Positions 34,616-46,816 of a stretch of 64,000 bases of DNA are shown here, one piece after another. The stretch covers positions 1,062,004-1,126,003 of the forward strand of contig SCFE01000053.1 in the NCBI GenBank assembly GCA_004352715.1. The letters are read 5' to 3'. Made by a program: the position numbers and the translations under genes. Source of the stretch: Hofstenia miamia (lineage: Eukaryota; Xenacoelomorpha; Acoela). A model generated the notes under the pieces. It had not been told where the DNA came from. It ran no database searches and saw only the letters and a list, made by a program, of their open reading frames with translations. The number at the start of each line of letters is the position of its first letter. Within the stretch, counting starts at the first letter, position 1.

Positions 34616-35746
34616 ATGGTAAGTTTTGATGTAAAATCACATTTTACAAATATTCCTGTGAAGAAACCATTCATCACATCTTGAATTTAATACCAGAATA
34701 TGAAATTTCGATATTCCATTCTAGCTTGAGGTAATTGTTAAGCATAGCATGTCTCAATGTGAAATTCATTTTTAATGGAACTATCTACGAACAAATTGAC
34801 GGTATGGCAATGGGATCGCCATTAGGTCCTTCCATGGCTATAGTTAAAAAAGAAATTAAAACACCAAAGATTAATAAACCCCTGGTATATTACAGATGCG
34901 TTGATGACATATTTGCTATGTTTAAAGATAAAGAAAATGTAGAAAAAAATTTCATGCTATTTTTAAATGGACCTGAAATACAATTTACAGTAGAAGAAAT
35001 ACAAAATCGAAATCCAAATTTTCTAGGTGTAACAATAAAGTTGAACCAACACCATTATGAAACAAAGATGTATTGCAAGCCATCAAATTCCACGTTATAA
35101 ATTCCTTATTAACCTTTTTGTGACCCAAAGTACAAGATCAACATTATTAAGGGTATATTAAATCGAATTATTAAAATTTCTTCAAATTATAATAAGAAGA
35201 TTGAATCCATAACTGAATTATATGAAATATACATTGATTAAAAATATTGTTGATAAAGCTCTCACCTCGAAGTCTATTGAATGTAATCAAGCAAATGATG
35301 AAGACAAAATACCAATATATTTGAAAGTACCATATATTGAGAACCATTAAAATCTCTTAAAAGCACGGATTAAGATCATTAAAATTAACTAAGTTAATAC
35401 CAATTTTGCAATCAAAGAAAACATCAGTAATTTTTAAGAACAAAGATCTTATCGAAAAGATGCTAGTTTAATCACTTGTCTATGAATACAATTGTGAAGA
35501 ATGCAATATTTCTTACATCGGGAAAACTAAGCGTCATTTTGTAACTACGATCAATGAGCATCTACCAGGTCATCAAATGTCAGAAATATATATATGCATC
35601 AACATCATGCTAAAAAGAACAATTTTAATATAATAATGAGAGCACCCAATACAAAATATTGCAGAAGCTTTAATAATTAAGAACCATAACAAAGATCAAA
35701 TAATGAACAAGCAACAAAGTAATATGAGCATATTAAATTTATCTTA
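34616..35746 (+). pseudogene. Penelope-like element, degenerate RT plus GIY-YIG region
   Basis: The order of blocks is MVSFDVKSHFTNIPV (RT motif with catalytic Asp), an intact stretch with IDGMAMGSPLGPSMA and YRCVDDIFAMF (the YxDD catalytic box), NPNFLGVTI, then after several frame changes LKVPYIENH, YNCEECNISYIGKTKRHF (Cys pair and GIY-YIG core) and a C-terminal part ending near a TAA at about 35746. The region 34735-35100 is a clean 121-codon frame; beyond it stops and shifts accumulate. The layout matches the copy at 8620-9306, but the sequence differs enough to be an older or different subfamily member. The N-terminal part of the RT is missing, so it is 5'-truncated. TA tracts follow. Confidence 0.85.
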
Positions 35747-35858
35747 AGTGCATGAAAACTTAAACATCATTAAATTTTAGTGTAGTATATTGTGTGTACA
35801 TATATATATGTATATATATAAATAAATATATATATATTATAATATATATATATATATA

Positions 35859-36334
35859 GGTGTGACAAAAAGTTAGTTTTTTTTCGAAATATTTATTTTT
35901 GATCAAAAAATGTAAATACTATATATCACACGTATAAAATGTAAAAAGCACAGGTAAGATATTGGCATATAAATTTGCCATAATTAGAAATTACATTTTT
36001 GTAGGTACTTCTTCAAATGAATTAAATTGGGAATGAATGTCATTGAATCAGGCATCTTAGACCTGAAAACCTCAAAATTTCTTAAGACAAATATATCTAT
36101 CAAATTAAGTTGGAAGGGTGTGGCAAAAACACACGCTAATGAAGTTAAAGAGTGTTTCTTTCTTCTTGTGTTGATGATTCAGTGAATATCTCCTTGGTTT
36201 TCATGATATTATGTTGATTTTTAAGAAGATTTTAAGAAGAAACTTCAAGTGGTGAGTTTGTTAGCGCTCTGCATTTTATATATGCTGTTTTTGTTCATAA
36301 AATAACAATGTGAAAAAACTAACTATTTGTTTTC
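35859..36334. mobile_element. Short TIR element between TA tracts
   Basis: The left end GGTGTGACAAAAAGTTAGTT and the reverse complement of the right end TGAAAACAAATAGTTAGTT form an imperfect inverted repeat that continues into a T-run. Both ends lie in TA repeats, as expected of Tc1/mariner-type insertion. The ~430-bp interior has no intact frame. A second copy of the same terminus is at 43243-43264, beside a gap. Confidence 0.6.

Positions 36335-36396
<62 letters not shown>
36335..36396 (+). repeat. (TA)n tract
   Basis: A TA run of about 60 bp with one interruption (ATACAT), at the right end of the short TIR element. Confidence 0.9.
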
Positions 36397-36398
<2 letters not shown>

Positions 36399-38381
36399 TG
36401 TCATGTATACAAACAACACATTGTGTGGGCATAAAAATCCAGCGTGACAAAATTAACAATTTGGCCTGTATTTTCAAACGTATTAGTTACCACGTTAATT
36501 TATTATGTAAAATTTTATTAGTTAGATTATTGACATGAATTTGATCTTAATATATGCATACTTCAAATGCTTTTTTCTGAATTTATTATGCAATTATTTT
36601 AATTGATATACACATTGAGGTGCGGCCAAAGACAATTGGTGGATTATTTTGGTCAATTGCTGCTCTCACAGGCCTTACACCACCTTATCGGCTAAGTACT
36701 AGGTATGCAGAGGAATTGCAAATTTTAAGAAAATATGACATTCCTTTTAATATAATTAAGATTTCCAAATACTTCAGACACAAGACAATTTTTAGCACCA
36801 AGTTTTGCCAATGACAGGGGAACAGATTTTACTATAGATGTGTTCACCAGGGTTGGAAACGGGTTAAAAATTATTACCCACCATCAGAACCGACTTGGTT
36901 AATGCTTGTCCCGACCCGTCGACAAAAAGAAAACAGTGACCCGTTACCCGACGTGAAAAATTCAAAATTCCAGGGCGTATGTAGAAATGATGTTTTGTGC
37001 TAATGTTAATGTCTAAAATTTAATAGAAAGGAAGTTTAAGTTTTGCTAATACAATTGTAATCAATTAGGCAATGTGTGAAAATTAAATAACTATAGAAAA
37101 AACTTTAGAAACATAACAAAAAATATTAATTACTTATTTATTTAACTAAATTTTTGAATTGTGGTTTTTTAAATTTTCATATTCTTTTCCTTTCTTAATA
37201 TTGATTTACAAGAAAGTTGCCATAGTCGATATAAAAAATTTGTTTATTGAAATTAAGCAGCTTAAAAATCGAACACATTTAAATGTAAAAAAGGTATATT
37301 TTTCTATTTAAAAATATTTGGTGAAAGAATGGTGAAGAATTTTGTGATTTCTAACTTCTTTTTAAATTGCTATTTTACAATAGAAATCATCGACATTCCC
37401 TTATATAGTAATACACATGTAAATGTTTAATATTAATGCATACAAGATACCTCAACTTGTACATATTAGGTACCGTTCGCCGGTATGCCTAAAAATAATT
37501 CGTACTATGACTATGTTGTCACAAAGAACCTTTGAGTTACATTTGTAACTTGCCATAATTTGAATTTAATATTCAACATATTTCACTACAAGTTAAAGAA
37601 TATAGAAAATGTGTTCAAACTATTTTCACTTTAGCAAATATAATTTCATAAAAATTTCATTCAAAATGACATAAATTAATTTCAGACATTAAAGGGTAGT
37701 CAATATTTAATTGGAAAGCTACAAATGGATGTTGCTAGTTCAATATATTTATCAATTTTTGCCTTTCACGCAATAAGATTATTGCCAGCATTTCGAAATC
37801 ATTGGAATGAAAATAATAGATCAAAAATTATAGTCAATTAATTAGTTTTGTATTAATAATAACCAATAAAAACTAGTTTTTCACACTTCTGTTGGCACTA
37901 AGAAGAAATTGTTCTAGAAAAGCAAACGTTAGATGTTGCCGCAAATTTAAATTTGGTTCTGTCATAGATACCTCTTCAGACGCTGTAGTCATAGTTTAAT
38001 TTCTTAAGATTTGACTTTAGAACATGGTGTCCGACAGAAGATCACAATAGTGAGAAATATGTCTAATCTTAAGTCTTCAACATACAAAACACTCATAATA
38101 TATTTTTGAATAATCGAAATGTGCAAAACATACAACATCAAATACTATATTTATTTACTAGACAGGACAATAATGTTCTTTAATCAAGACTTGATTATAT
38201 GTTTCAGAAACAATCTCAACTGTAAATGTTCGTGAGAACGTTTTTAGTGAATTTTAAATAATCGAGCCTTATGGGCAATTTTTCTTCTTTAGCAAAACAT
38301 TAATAGATTTTTTAGAGTAGTTAATAGATTATTCGGAGTGCAATTATTGCAATAATCGCAATTTCAATTAAATATTGCCTA
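36397..38381. other. No gene supported; one coding-like patch and a possible hAT end
   Basis: A ~70-codon + strand frame (about 36603-36813) encodes TIGGLFWSIAALTGLTPPY and a following charged stretch. It looks more protein-like than its neighbours but I do not recognise it. CAGGGTTGGAAACGGGTT at 36848 resembles a hAT end, with no partner seen. The rest is AT-rich. Confidence 0.35.
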
Positions 38382-38879
38382 GAGTAAGGATTTTTTAATA
38401 AAAATATAATTGTATATGTTTGAAATTTTCAAAATTTGAGAAAAATCAGAAACGGTTAAGCAATTCAACTAATTGTGCATGCGAATCTAAACATAATTAA
38501 ATCCTAGATTGAGCAGTAAATGCTAACAAGAAAATAAATATATAATCGAAATGTAATCTTATAATACTCTTTTGAAATTGTTTATTTGAAAAGAGTATGC
38601 TTATTGTAATCCTAGTGTATATATATATATATATATATATATACACTAGGATTACAATAAGCATACTCTTTTCAAATAAACAATTTCAAAAGAGTATTAT
38701 AAGATTACATTTCGATTATATATTTATTTTCTTGTTAGCATTTACTGCTCAATCTAGGATTTAATTATGTTTAGATTCGCATGCACAATTAGTTGAATTG
38801 CTTAACCGTTTCTGATTTTTCTCAAATTTTGAAAATTTCAAACATATACAATTATATTTTTATTAAAAAATCCTTACTC
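38382..38879. repeat. Perfect 498-bp palindrome
   Basis: I compared the two halves base by base: the 249 bases of the left arm (38382-38630) are the exact reverse complement of the right arm (38631-38879), with no mismatch or indel. The centre is a TA run of about 28 bp. Outside the arms, identity stops at once. A small frame on the + strand (38793-38975) crosses the right edge and is not a gene. Confidence 0.97.
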
Positions 38880-41800
38880 AAGACAAGTATTAGTTGTTAT
38901 GAAAATGTTGGCCTGAAATGCATTTTTATTATTACAAAACGCATAGAATCTCTCCTTCCTGGTGGGTTTATCTAATATTATATTCAAAGAAAAGTGTGTT
39001 CAGGCGATCGGAATTGGCAGCTGCCTATTGTCGAAAATACATTATTTCTATTCACATGTATTGATTTTTATCAGCACACTTTTTAGTCAGAAAACCGGAA
39101 TTGGGATATTGTTCAAATTGCCGATTTTTTGACAGACAACAAATTATCTGGGAATGATTTATAGTTTGATTGACAGCCGCATGAAATAACATCTGTAAAC
39201 AGCAAATAATTAAAATATTTCAACCTTAATAATTTGCATTTTGGGAGTATGTTTTCAATTTGAAGTAAGAATTAAGTTCAAGTATAAATAAGACTCGATC
39301 TTTAATATCTTTCCATTTTTATCTGCCTATCTGCCGAGGAATTATCAGAGAGAAGAAATTAGATTTGGGAAATAATCGGCTGAATGGTTCACATTATCTA
39401 CATTGATCAGTTCATGACAAAGCAGATGGAGTGATCAGACGATCGATTTTTATCAACAATTAATTTGACAAATGATGAAATTTCAATAATCTGAACACAA
39501 TTTTGATGAGGATTTGATAAACATTTTTTCATATTTAAAAAAGTAAATTTGGTGAGGCTATGGATGCTTCGAAGCACTTATCCTCTTTACATTACAACCA
39601 ATTTTCATACTCTCCTATATATACATGGTGGGCGCAACTTCCGGTGGCCATTTTTAGTTTTAACTGGCCGTTGTAATTTTTGGCCCTACAAATATTTAAA
39701 ATTGAGCATAAATCAACATCAATGCAATTTGAAACAAAATAACCAATACAAAAACATAACTTGCAATCAATCGTCTAATATGTCCATGATTACAACATTG
39801 CTAGCACATAAAGAGATTGACGTCCACGTGCGTGTTGAAATTCGTAGCAAAATTTGGGGAAACTGGTTTGTAAGTAGTACTTGATTTCACCTCGTTCTTG
39901 GTATTATATTGCATTTGTCTGATCTCTTTGTTAGTGATGCTCCAGAAAGCGTTTCCACACATTGGTAAAGAGACCCACGGACCAGAACCAATTCAGTCAG
40001 TGACTTAGTTCAATTTAGAAATTCAAACTCAAACCGAGCAAAATGTACAAGTGCTCTATCTTGCTTCAAACCGCAACAAATGACATTTCAACGTTAGTTG
40101 ATGTCGAAGGAAAGCGAGTTTTCAGCAGGTTTTTTATTCGCTAATTTTCGATGGAAATTCACCAAGGATTTGTAGGTAAGCATAGCCACCGATATCATGA
40201 AATGTTGAGGACTGTTTGGGCCATAAGTATTTTCTGACTCTGAATTAAGATAAGCATATCACAATCATCAAGTCATCATTGTTGAACATATTTTGATTTT
40301 GGTAGAAAGCTGATGGAGATTCTCCGTGGAGATTCCGAAGTCTCGCAAAATTACTTTTCACAAAATTGAACTCTAGACAGATACTCGTTTCCGGGTGTGA
40401 TTCATAGTTTATTATTCAATACTGTAGAATCAAATACGTCAATATGGAAATTAGGCCGTCAGAAATATTTCTGAAGTGCCCGATACCCACAGCTTGTTTC
40501 CACTGAGCCAGAAATCCACCCGTTGGTTATAAAATATAGCCACCTTATAAACCCGACAGGACTTTAAAAAAACAGACTAAAATTTGCAAAGTATCTTATG
40601 TTTATAATCAAACACAAATAGATTTTAAGGAAAACTTTAAAAGAAAACTACAAAACACAAATAATCAGATAAATTTCTTGGAAAATATTGCGTGCTTCGG
40701 GCAAGCCGCAAAACACTACAACATTCCCAGTCGGCATATATATAGGCAATAAATTGTTTATAGCGACATGCCAAATTTATGGTTCTGGGCACATAGCGAC
40801 TTATATAGTTTTACATGCACTGACATTCGACATATATATATACAAAATGTATGAATATTTTTGAAATTTTACCGAGTTGCAAGCATAACAAAACAGCAAG
40901 ATATATATTGCTTATTGATAGCTTAATAAAAAAATGTCAATTTGCCTATTACATATTATAACAGTAACAAACACCAACCGGGTTGTTAAACACTCAGCAA
41001 AAGTGTAATAAATGACGTCACAATATTTAATATTTGATATGATGTGACACACGACTGAACTGTGCTGTTTTCTAACTATTTTCAATTGACCGCAATAGAA
41101 CATGAAATTTTTGGACAGAGTTTGGTTTTATTTTTCAAATATTACTATCATCGTTTATATTAAAATGACTTAATGAATTTAACTCCCTTATCAGGACTTT
41201 ATTTTGGAAGGAATTTGCATGCAGCTTTTCATAAAAGGATAAGAATGAGAAGTCTATTTGTATGAATTGATGAGTTCTTTTCATTTATTCTAAACTTTTA
41301 ATGTGTGGATTTGAAAAAAACAATATTTCTCTATTTGAAGGAAGCATTATTAAGAGCTTTTTCGAATAGAGATAGAATTGCAAATTGATTATTTCCTTGT
41401 ATTGCTTTTATTCCTTTTTTATACAGTTCTAAGCTAAAAACTGCATTTTGATTAATCGGCTTTTATGAAGTCGACAGAGAGATTTATGCACCTAATTTTA
41501 TTTGATAGAAGTTTCACCAACTATTTAAAGGTTTATTTTGGAAAAGATATGCATAGTTATATTTTTATATTAAAAGAGGCGGAAGAACAGACCAAGGGTG
41601 GAAGCAGACCATTATTTTTTGGTGCGGCCCGACGAGCAGCTCATGTAGTTTTTCAAAACTCAGTTCAGCCCTATCCAAGCCCACATTTGTTTAACCTTGG
41701 CCCTCAGAGCTTTAGTCAAATAATCAGTATGGTACCAACAACATGAACAAAACACTAGAAAATTAGAACGAAGATGAATAAGCAGCAAAATCAACATTAA

Positions 41801-43242
41801 TTCAGAATTGGAGTAGTTTTTCATAACACAAGCTGCAAAACAAACTGGTAATATACATAGAAATGATTTCATACATACTGCTTTTTAAGAATAAGCAAAA
41901 ATTGTGGCACGAACTTTTTTCGGCCCGTTCCAACCCACAGTTCACGTGGCCCTGGTCAACCAGCAGTTCAGACCCCCTTTAAAAAATTCATTAAAAAGGG
42001 CAATAAAAATTACTTACATATATTCCTTAAGTTTATTTTATCTTACTCCCATAAAAAATATTGCTGTATCCATTAATGATACATCTCAGATTAATAAATT
42101 TCACTCAGTTAAAAACAACATACCTCTTAACAGTTTCTGAGAAACAAATCTTTTAAATATGAATCGTTTTTATATTTATATATTTAACAAATTTTCTAAA
42201 TAAATAAATAAATGACAGCTTAAGCTCAGTATGGCACTTTTCAGTGGTTGCTCGCAAAATTATAAGCACTTCACAAGGAAAAATTTGTACGTAATGAAGT
42301 GTAATGAATTTTTAAATTGAAGTAGTTGACATTTCAGATGAAACACAGTTTCAGTGCCTTGAAGTTCTAGACAGCAATATGCAATTGAATAACACACTAC
42401 ACTAGCATTCTCAAAATACATGCAACTTTCAGATATATTTATAAAGTAATACATTAACTCCTGCTTTACATTTCGTTGATTTACTTTATGAACTTTACAA
42501 GATATCAATGTTTATTTTAACTATTAATAATAATTATCAAGAACAATAAAATGTGAAATATTTGGATTCAAATTTCATGTTCTTTGTGCTGGTTTTAAAC
42601 TCTTCCCTTGAGTTTTAGATACCTTTCACTTCAATGCCAGTTTCTTGTAATGATAATTGGAGATAGCATTTATTATACAATATTTTGTTTCTATGATTGC
42701 AGAAATCTAAACGTATGCTATAGTATAGTTATTACCAATATAAAACTGTGATTCTATTAATGAAACAAAACATTAATTAATTTAGAATTGTACAACAATC
42801 TCTCCGTGAAGATGCAATTATTTGTTAAAATTTTGGAACATAATGCTGAAGGAAATTTCTACTACAAGAGACTCATGCTAATAAATTCTCTTAGTTAGAG
42901 ACATTCGTGTTGACTCATAATTAGCCTTTTATTAAATTGAAATATATTCTTAGTGGTTTCTCCCACGCATTTTTTCTACTTCTGTGCAATGCTGTTTCTT
43001 GCTAAATATTACGTAAATTCAAATTATTTTTAGAAATCCCTTTTAATTTGAAAATGTTATTGTCTACATTTGAAAAGTAATTTCAAAATTTTTGATATAG
43101 GAAACGGTGTCCTTGGTGTTGCATTGTCAACTTATAGTGCATTTAATGAGATAATATCAGTATTCCTTCCTCGGCGTAATTATTGTATATAATTATATAT
43201 TATATAATAAAATTAAATATAATTAAATATATATATATATAT
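38880..43242. other. No gene recognised
   Basis: AT-rich. GC-richer patches at about 39630-39690, 41590-41700 and 41900-41970 contain GGCCC-rich stretches reminiscent of degraded hAT termini, but no paired ends or target duplications are evident. Open frames of 60-110 codons show no domain. Confidence 0.35.
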
Positions 43243-43264
43243 AAAACTAACTTTTTGTCACACC
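43243..43264. mobile_element. Isolated terminus of the 35.86-kb TIR element family
   Basis: AACTAACTTTTTGTCACACC is the exact reverse complement of the left terminus at 35859, and it too is flanked by TA repeats. The rest of the copy is presumably to the left or has decayed; a gap begins 22 bp to the right. Confidence 0.6.
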
Positions 43265-43286
43265 ATATATATATATATATATATAT

Positions 43287-43903
43287 NNNNNNNNNNNNNN
43301 NNNNNNNNNNNNNNNNNNNNNNNNNNNNNNNNNNNNNNNNNNNNNNNNNNNNNNNNNNNNNNNNNNNNNNNNNNNNNNNNNNNNNNNNNNNNNNNNNNNN
43401 NNNNNNNNNNNNNNNNNNNNNNNNNNNNNNNNNNNNNNNNNNNNNNNNNNNNNNNNNNNNNNNNNNNNNNNNNNNNNNNNNNNNNNNNNNNNNNNNNNNN
43501 NNNNNNNNNNNNNNNNNNNNNNNNNNNNNNNNNNNNNNNNNNNNNNNNNNNNNNNNNNNNNNNNNNNNNNNNNNNNNNNNNNNNNNNNNNNNNNNNNNNN
43601 NNNNNNNNNNNNNNNNNNNNNNNNNNNNNNNNNNNNNNNNNNNNNNNNNNNNNNNNNNNNNNNNNNNNNNNNNNNNNNNNNNNNNNNNNNNNNNNNNNNN
43701 NNNNNNNNNNNNNNNNNNNNNNNNNNNNNNNNNNNNNNNNNNNNNNNNNNNNNNNNNNNNNNNNNNNNNNNNNNNNNNNNNNNNNNNNNNNNNNNNNNNN
43801 NNNNNNNNNNNNNNNNNNNNNNNNNNNNNNNNNNNNNNNNNNNNNNNNNNNNNNNNNNNNNNNNNNNNNNNNNNNNNNNNNNNNNNNNNNNNNNNNNNNN
43901 NNN
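43287..43903. other. Assembly gap of 617 Ns in TA repeats
   Basis: TA repeats flank both sides of the gap. Confidence 0.9.
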
Positions 43904-43915
43904 TATATATATATA

Positions 43916-44203
43916 GTACTGGCCGAAAGTTTTGAAACACTTTCCAAATTTAGACATTTTTGTATTTTACACTAAAAAAAAATATAACAACACAATGTAG
44001 AAAGTAAATTGTTAATTCAGAAAAACTCACTAATATTTTGTATGTCTGCCATTATTGGCAGCAATGCGATTTGATATTGACTCGACCAGGTTTCTACAAT
44101 AGTCATCTTTAATCTCTATACACCATACCACTTGAATTTGCTCCTTCAGATCGTCGAGTGATGTGCATTGGCGCTTCCTCAGACAGTTTTTGATGTGATG
44201 CCC
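43916..44203 (-). pseudogene. Tc1 transposase C-terminal fragment in the left inverted arm
   Basis: On the minus strand it encodes the same C-terminal end as the + strand Tc1 at the right: CTSLDDLKEQI, then a VVWC...YCRNLVESISNRIAA-type stretch and the 3' terminus. Frame is not maintained throughout. It aligns with 46538-46821 in inverted orientation with scattered substitutions and small indels. Confidence 0.7.
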
Positions 44204-44357
44204 AGAGTATTGTCGTGTAGAGAAAATAAACTAGCGTGTATGTATCCGGATTTTTGCGTGCATGTACGAGTATGTAATGCATATTATCCTGTGCGTATTT
44301 CATGTATTTCAATAAACCTTGAACGCAAATTAGAGTGTATTTTCATGTATTATAAGT

Positions 44358-44851
44358 AGGGCAACCATAAAGTCTATAAAGTCTATATAGTCTTATAGGT
44401 CATATTTTGTCAAAATTCACAGGTGAAGCTGGATATGGTATGAATTAAATCAGTAAGTGGTATGGCAATCCACAATATCTCATTAATTCATTATTCTTTC
44501 ATTACATTGCTGTCGCCAGCTAACAGTTTATTCGTGCCAATGTCCACCAATGAATTATTGGCTTTGCTTTTGTTTCTTTGAAGTGCATCACTAGAATAAT
44601 ACTCGAATTAGTTTACATCTTTTAATTGCTTGTATTTGCGTCACATCGATAGTTCCAGTAAATTTGGCAAAGCAGCAATGCGACAAAAGAGAAAAGGCAA
44701 TGGCTTTTAAACAAAAATACAATCTCGATCAATAAAAAATTGAGTGAAAATCTGCTTTTTAAGTCTAGTTTTCAGGTCTAGAAATTGGATTTTTAGGTCG
44801 TATCGTTAGGTCTATAAATGCAATTTATAGGTCTAGAAAGTGGTTGCCCTA
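44358..44851. mobile_element. hAT-type MITE with perfect 8-bp target duplication
   Basis: Terminal inverted repeats TAGGGCAACCA at both ends, flanked on both sides by the identical octamer ATTATAAG (44350-44357 and 44852-44859). Subterminal regions carry many AGGTCTA/GTCTATA repeats in both orientations, the usual arrangement of hAT transposase binding sites. There is no coding capacity. The perfect duplication suggests a young insertion. Confidence 0.9.
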
Positions 44852-45057
44852 ATTATAAGATGTATTTTTTATTTACGCTGTGTGTGTGCACTGCGCTGTC
44901 CAATTGTTTGTTTTGTATTTCTACTCGAATGTTGATTTCTAAAATTCGTGCGAAACATCCCGCGCTACACCACGCCACATGCCTATTATGGCAAGAACAA
45001 TCCTAATAATCAAAAAATATCTGAAGATTTATTCCTACAATAATTAACAAGTTATCA

Positions 45058-45965
45058 CTTCAGGTTGAATTTGCACATTACAAGCTGTTTTAACGTGGAT
45101 GACTTCATTGCACAGTGTCTAGCAGACATGAATTGTCCAGCAGCAGAGAACAGACGCTCCACAGGCCCACCAAAAGCTGGGGTTGATAGAATCTCCAGAG
45201 CATATCTTCCCATTGCTGATTCAGAACGGGTCTCCCAGAATGGCACAATGCTTATTTTTTTAGTTGCTGGCACTGTGAGGTAAGCCTCTAACTCTGCCTC
45301 TACGGCTGATCTACATTGTTCCTCTTTTGTTACATTCAATCTGCCAGACTCAATAAAATTGTGCAGGTCAAGACGAATGCGCTTGCCGCCACGCTGGAAT
45401 GCTAGAGGGTCGTCTACTTGAAGATTGGTCACCCTTTCGGAATTTGGTGGCACTTCCATTGGACTGGGCTCCATCCCTGAAGTGAAAGAAAGTTCATGGA
45501 GAAAGGCAATGGTTGTTTCTCTGCATAACAGGCTATTGAAATGAAAATATCCTGGACGGCTCCCACAGAACGAGAGCTTGGTTTTGGGATCCAGAACTGT
45601 GGCTGAGATGAGGAGAGAAGAGGTGAGTAAGTAGTTGAAACATTTGCGCAGTGAGGTAAGCAAACGCTCCTTCCATGCAGCGACTGTGATCCCTGATGAT
45701 GATGGTGACATCAGAGCAGATTCAAGACCTTGGACCACCACAATTATTCCAGAAATAGTGTGTTTTTTCTCACCCTCCAAATCCTTGGTAGTCTAATTGA
45801 AAATGTGCAGAAGGCCAACAACGTCTTCTAGAATTTCATAGCCAGCTGCTGTGATAATCAGATCATTCCTTTTGATCTTACAAGAGCTTCCTCAATCCTT
45901 CCCCGTTCCTTAATTATATGATGAAGGAGTGTGAACATAGAGCTCCATAAAGTTTTGTTCGGCAA
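45058..45965 (-). pseudogene. hAT-family transposase remnant with C-terminal dimerisation domain
   Basis: The minus-strand frame 45055-45780 encodes 241 residues. SATVLDPKTKL is the conserved 'LDPR.K' block. Near the end, WETRSESAMGRYALEILSTP and PVERLFSAAGQFMSARHCAM form the hAT C-terminal dimerisation domain (P-x-E-R-x-F-S-x-A/G-G). Upstream, after a stop at about 45795 and a frame change near 45865, it continues with AAGYEILEDVVGLL and LWSSMFTLLHHIIKE, the 'RWNS' region. The N-terminal BED zinc finger and first catalytic residues are missing, cut off where the Tc1 sequence begins at about 46000. The copy is truncated and broken; it is unrelated in orientation to the Tc1 around it. Confidence 0.85.
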
Positions 45966-45999
45966 AGAAATGCGCTTCTCAAGTGCATATGTGAAGTGG

Positions 46000-46816
46000 G
46001 ATGATTGGTAGTTGAGTGTTGCGATGGAATTTGCAAATCTAGTAGTGGTAGTGCAGAATGTGTCAACACGCACCATTAGGCGTCGATTGAATACTACCTT
46101 TGACCTTCCATTGTGCAAACCTGCAGCCAAGCCCCCGATTGTCTTCAAAGAACATTCGAGACCGGTTGCGCTTTTGCAAGCAATACCAACACTACACCCC
46201 TGAGATGTGGCATCAAATAATGTTTAGTGGCGAATCCAAGATTTGCCAGTTTACATCATACCGGCCACACGTTCGACGACCAAGAAACCAAAGATTCAAC
46301 ACGCATTACACGTGTGCTATAACTGGATCTTGTTCCTCACAACGAGACAGTCACAGCCAACGCCTACCTCAAAATAATTCAGGAGAAAGTTCCCATGTTT
46401 ATGCAGCTTAGCGGAACATCTGTACTACCACAAGATGGTGCTCCTTGCCAAAGCGCCAAAGTTGGGAAACAGTGGATTGCATCACAAGATTTCGGTTGCT
46501 TGAGAACTCCCCAGACTTCAACGTCATAGAAAATTGCTGGCATCACATCAAAAACTGTCGGAGGGAGTGCCAATGCACATCACTCGACGATCTGAAGGAG
46601 CAAATTAAAGTGGTTTGGTGTACAGAGATTACTGATTATTATTGTAGAAAGCTGGTCGAGTCAATGTCAAATCGCATTGCTGCGTGTTTGGCCAATAATG
46701 GTGGATACAAAATATTACTGAGTTTTTCTGAATTAACTATTTACTTTCTACGTTGCGTTTTTTAGTGTAAAATACAAAAATTTCTAAATTTGGAAAGTGT
46801 TCCCAAACTTCTAGCC

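Noticed and set aside
41465-42140. Possible coding or SINE-like GC-rich patches with GGCCC motifs
   Set aside because: No RNA polymerase III promoter boxes, tail, paired termini or target duplication could be established by eye.
43183-43957. Long frames on both strands with Tyr-Ile repeats through Ns
   Set aside because: They are translations of TA repeats and gap characters; the same applies to frames across the other gaps.
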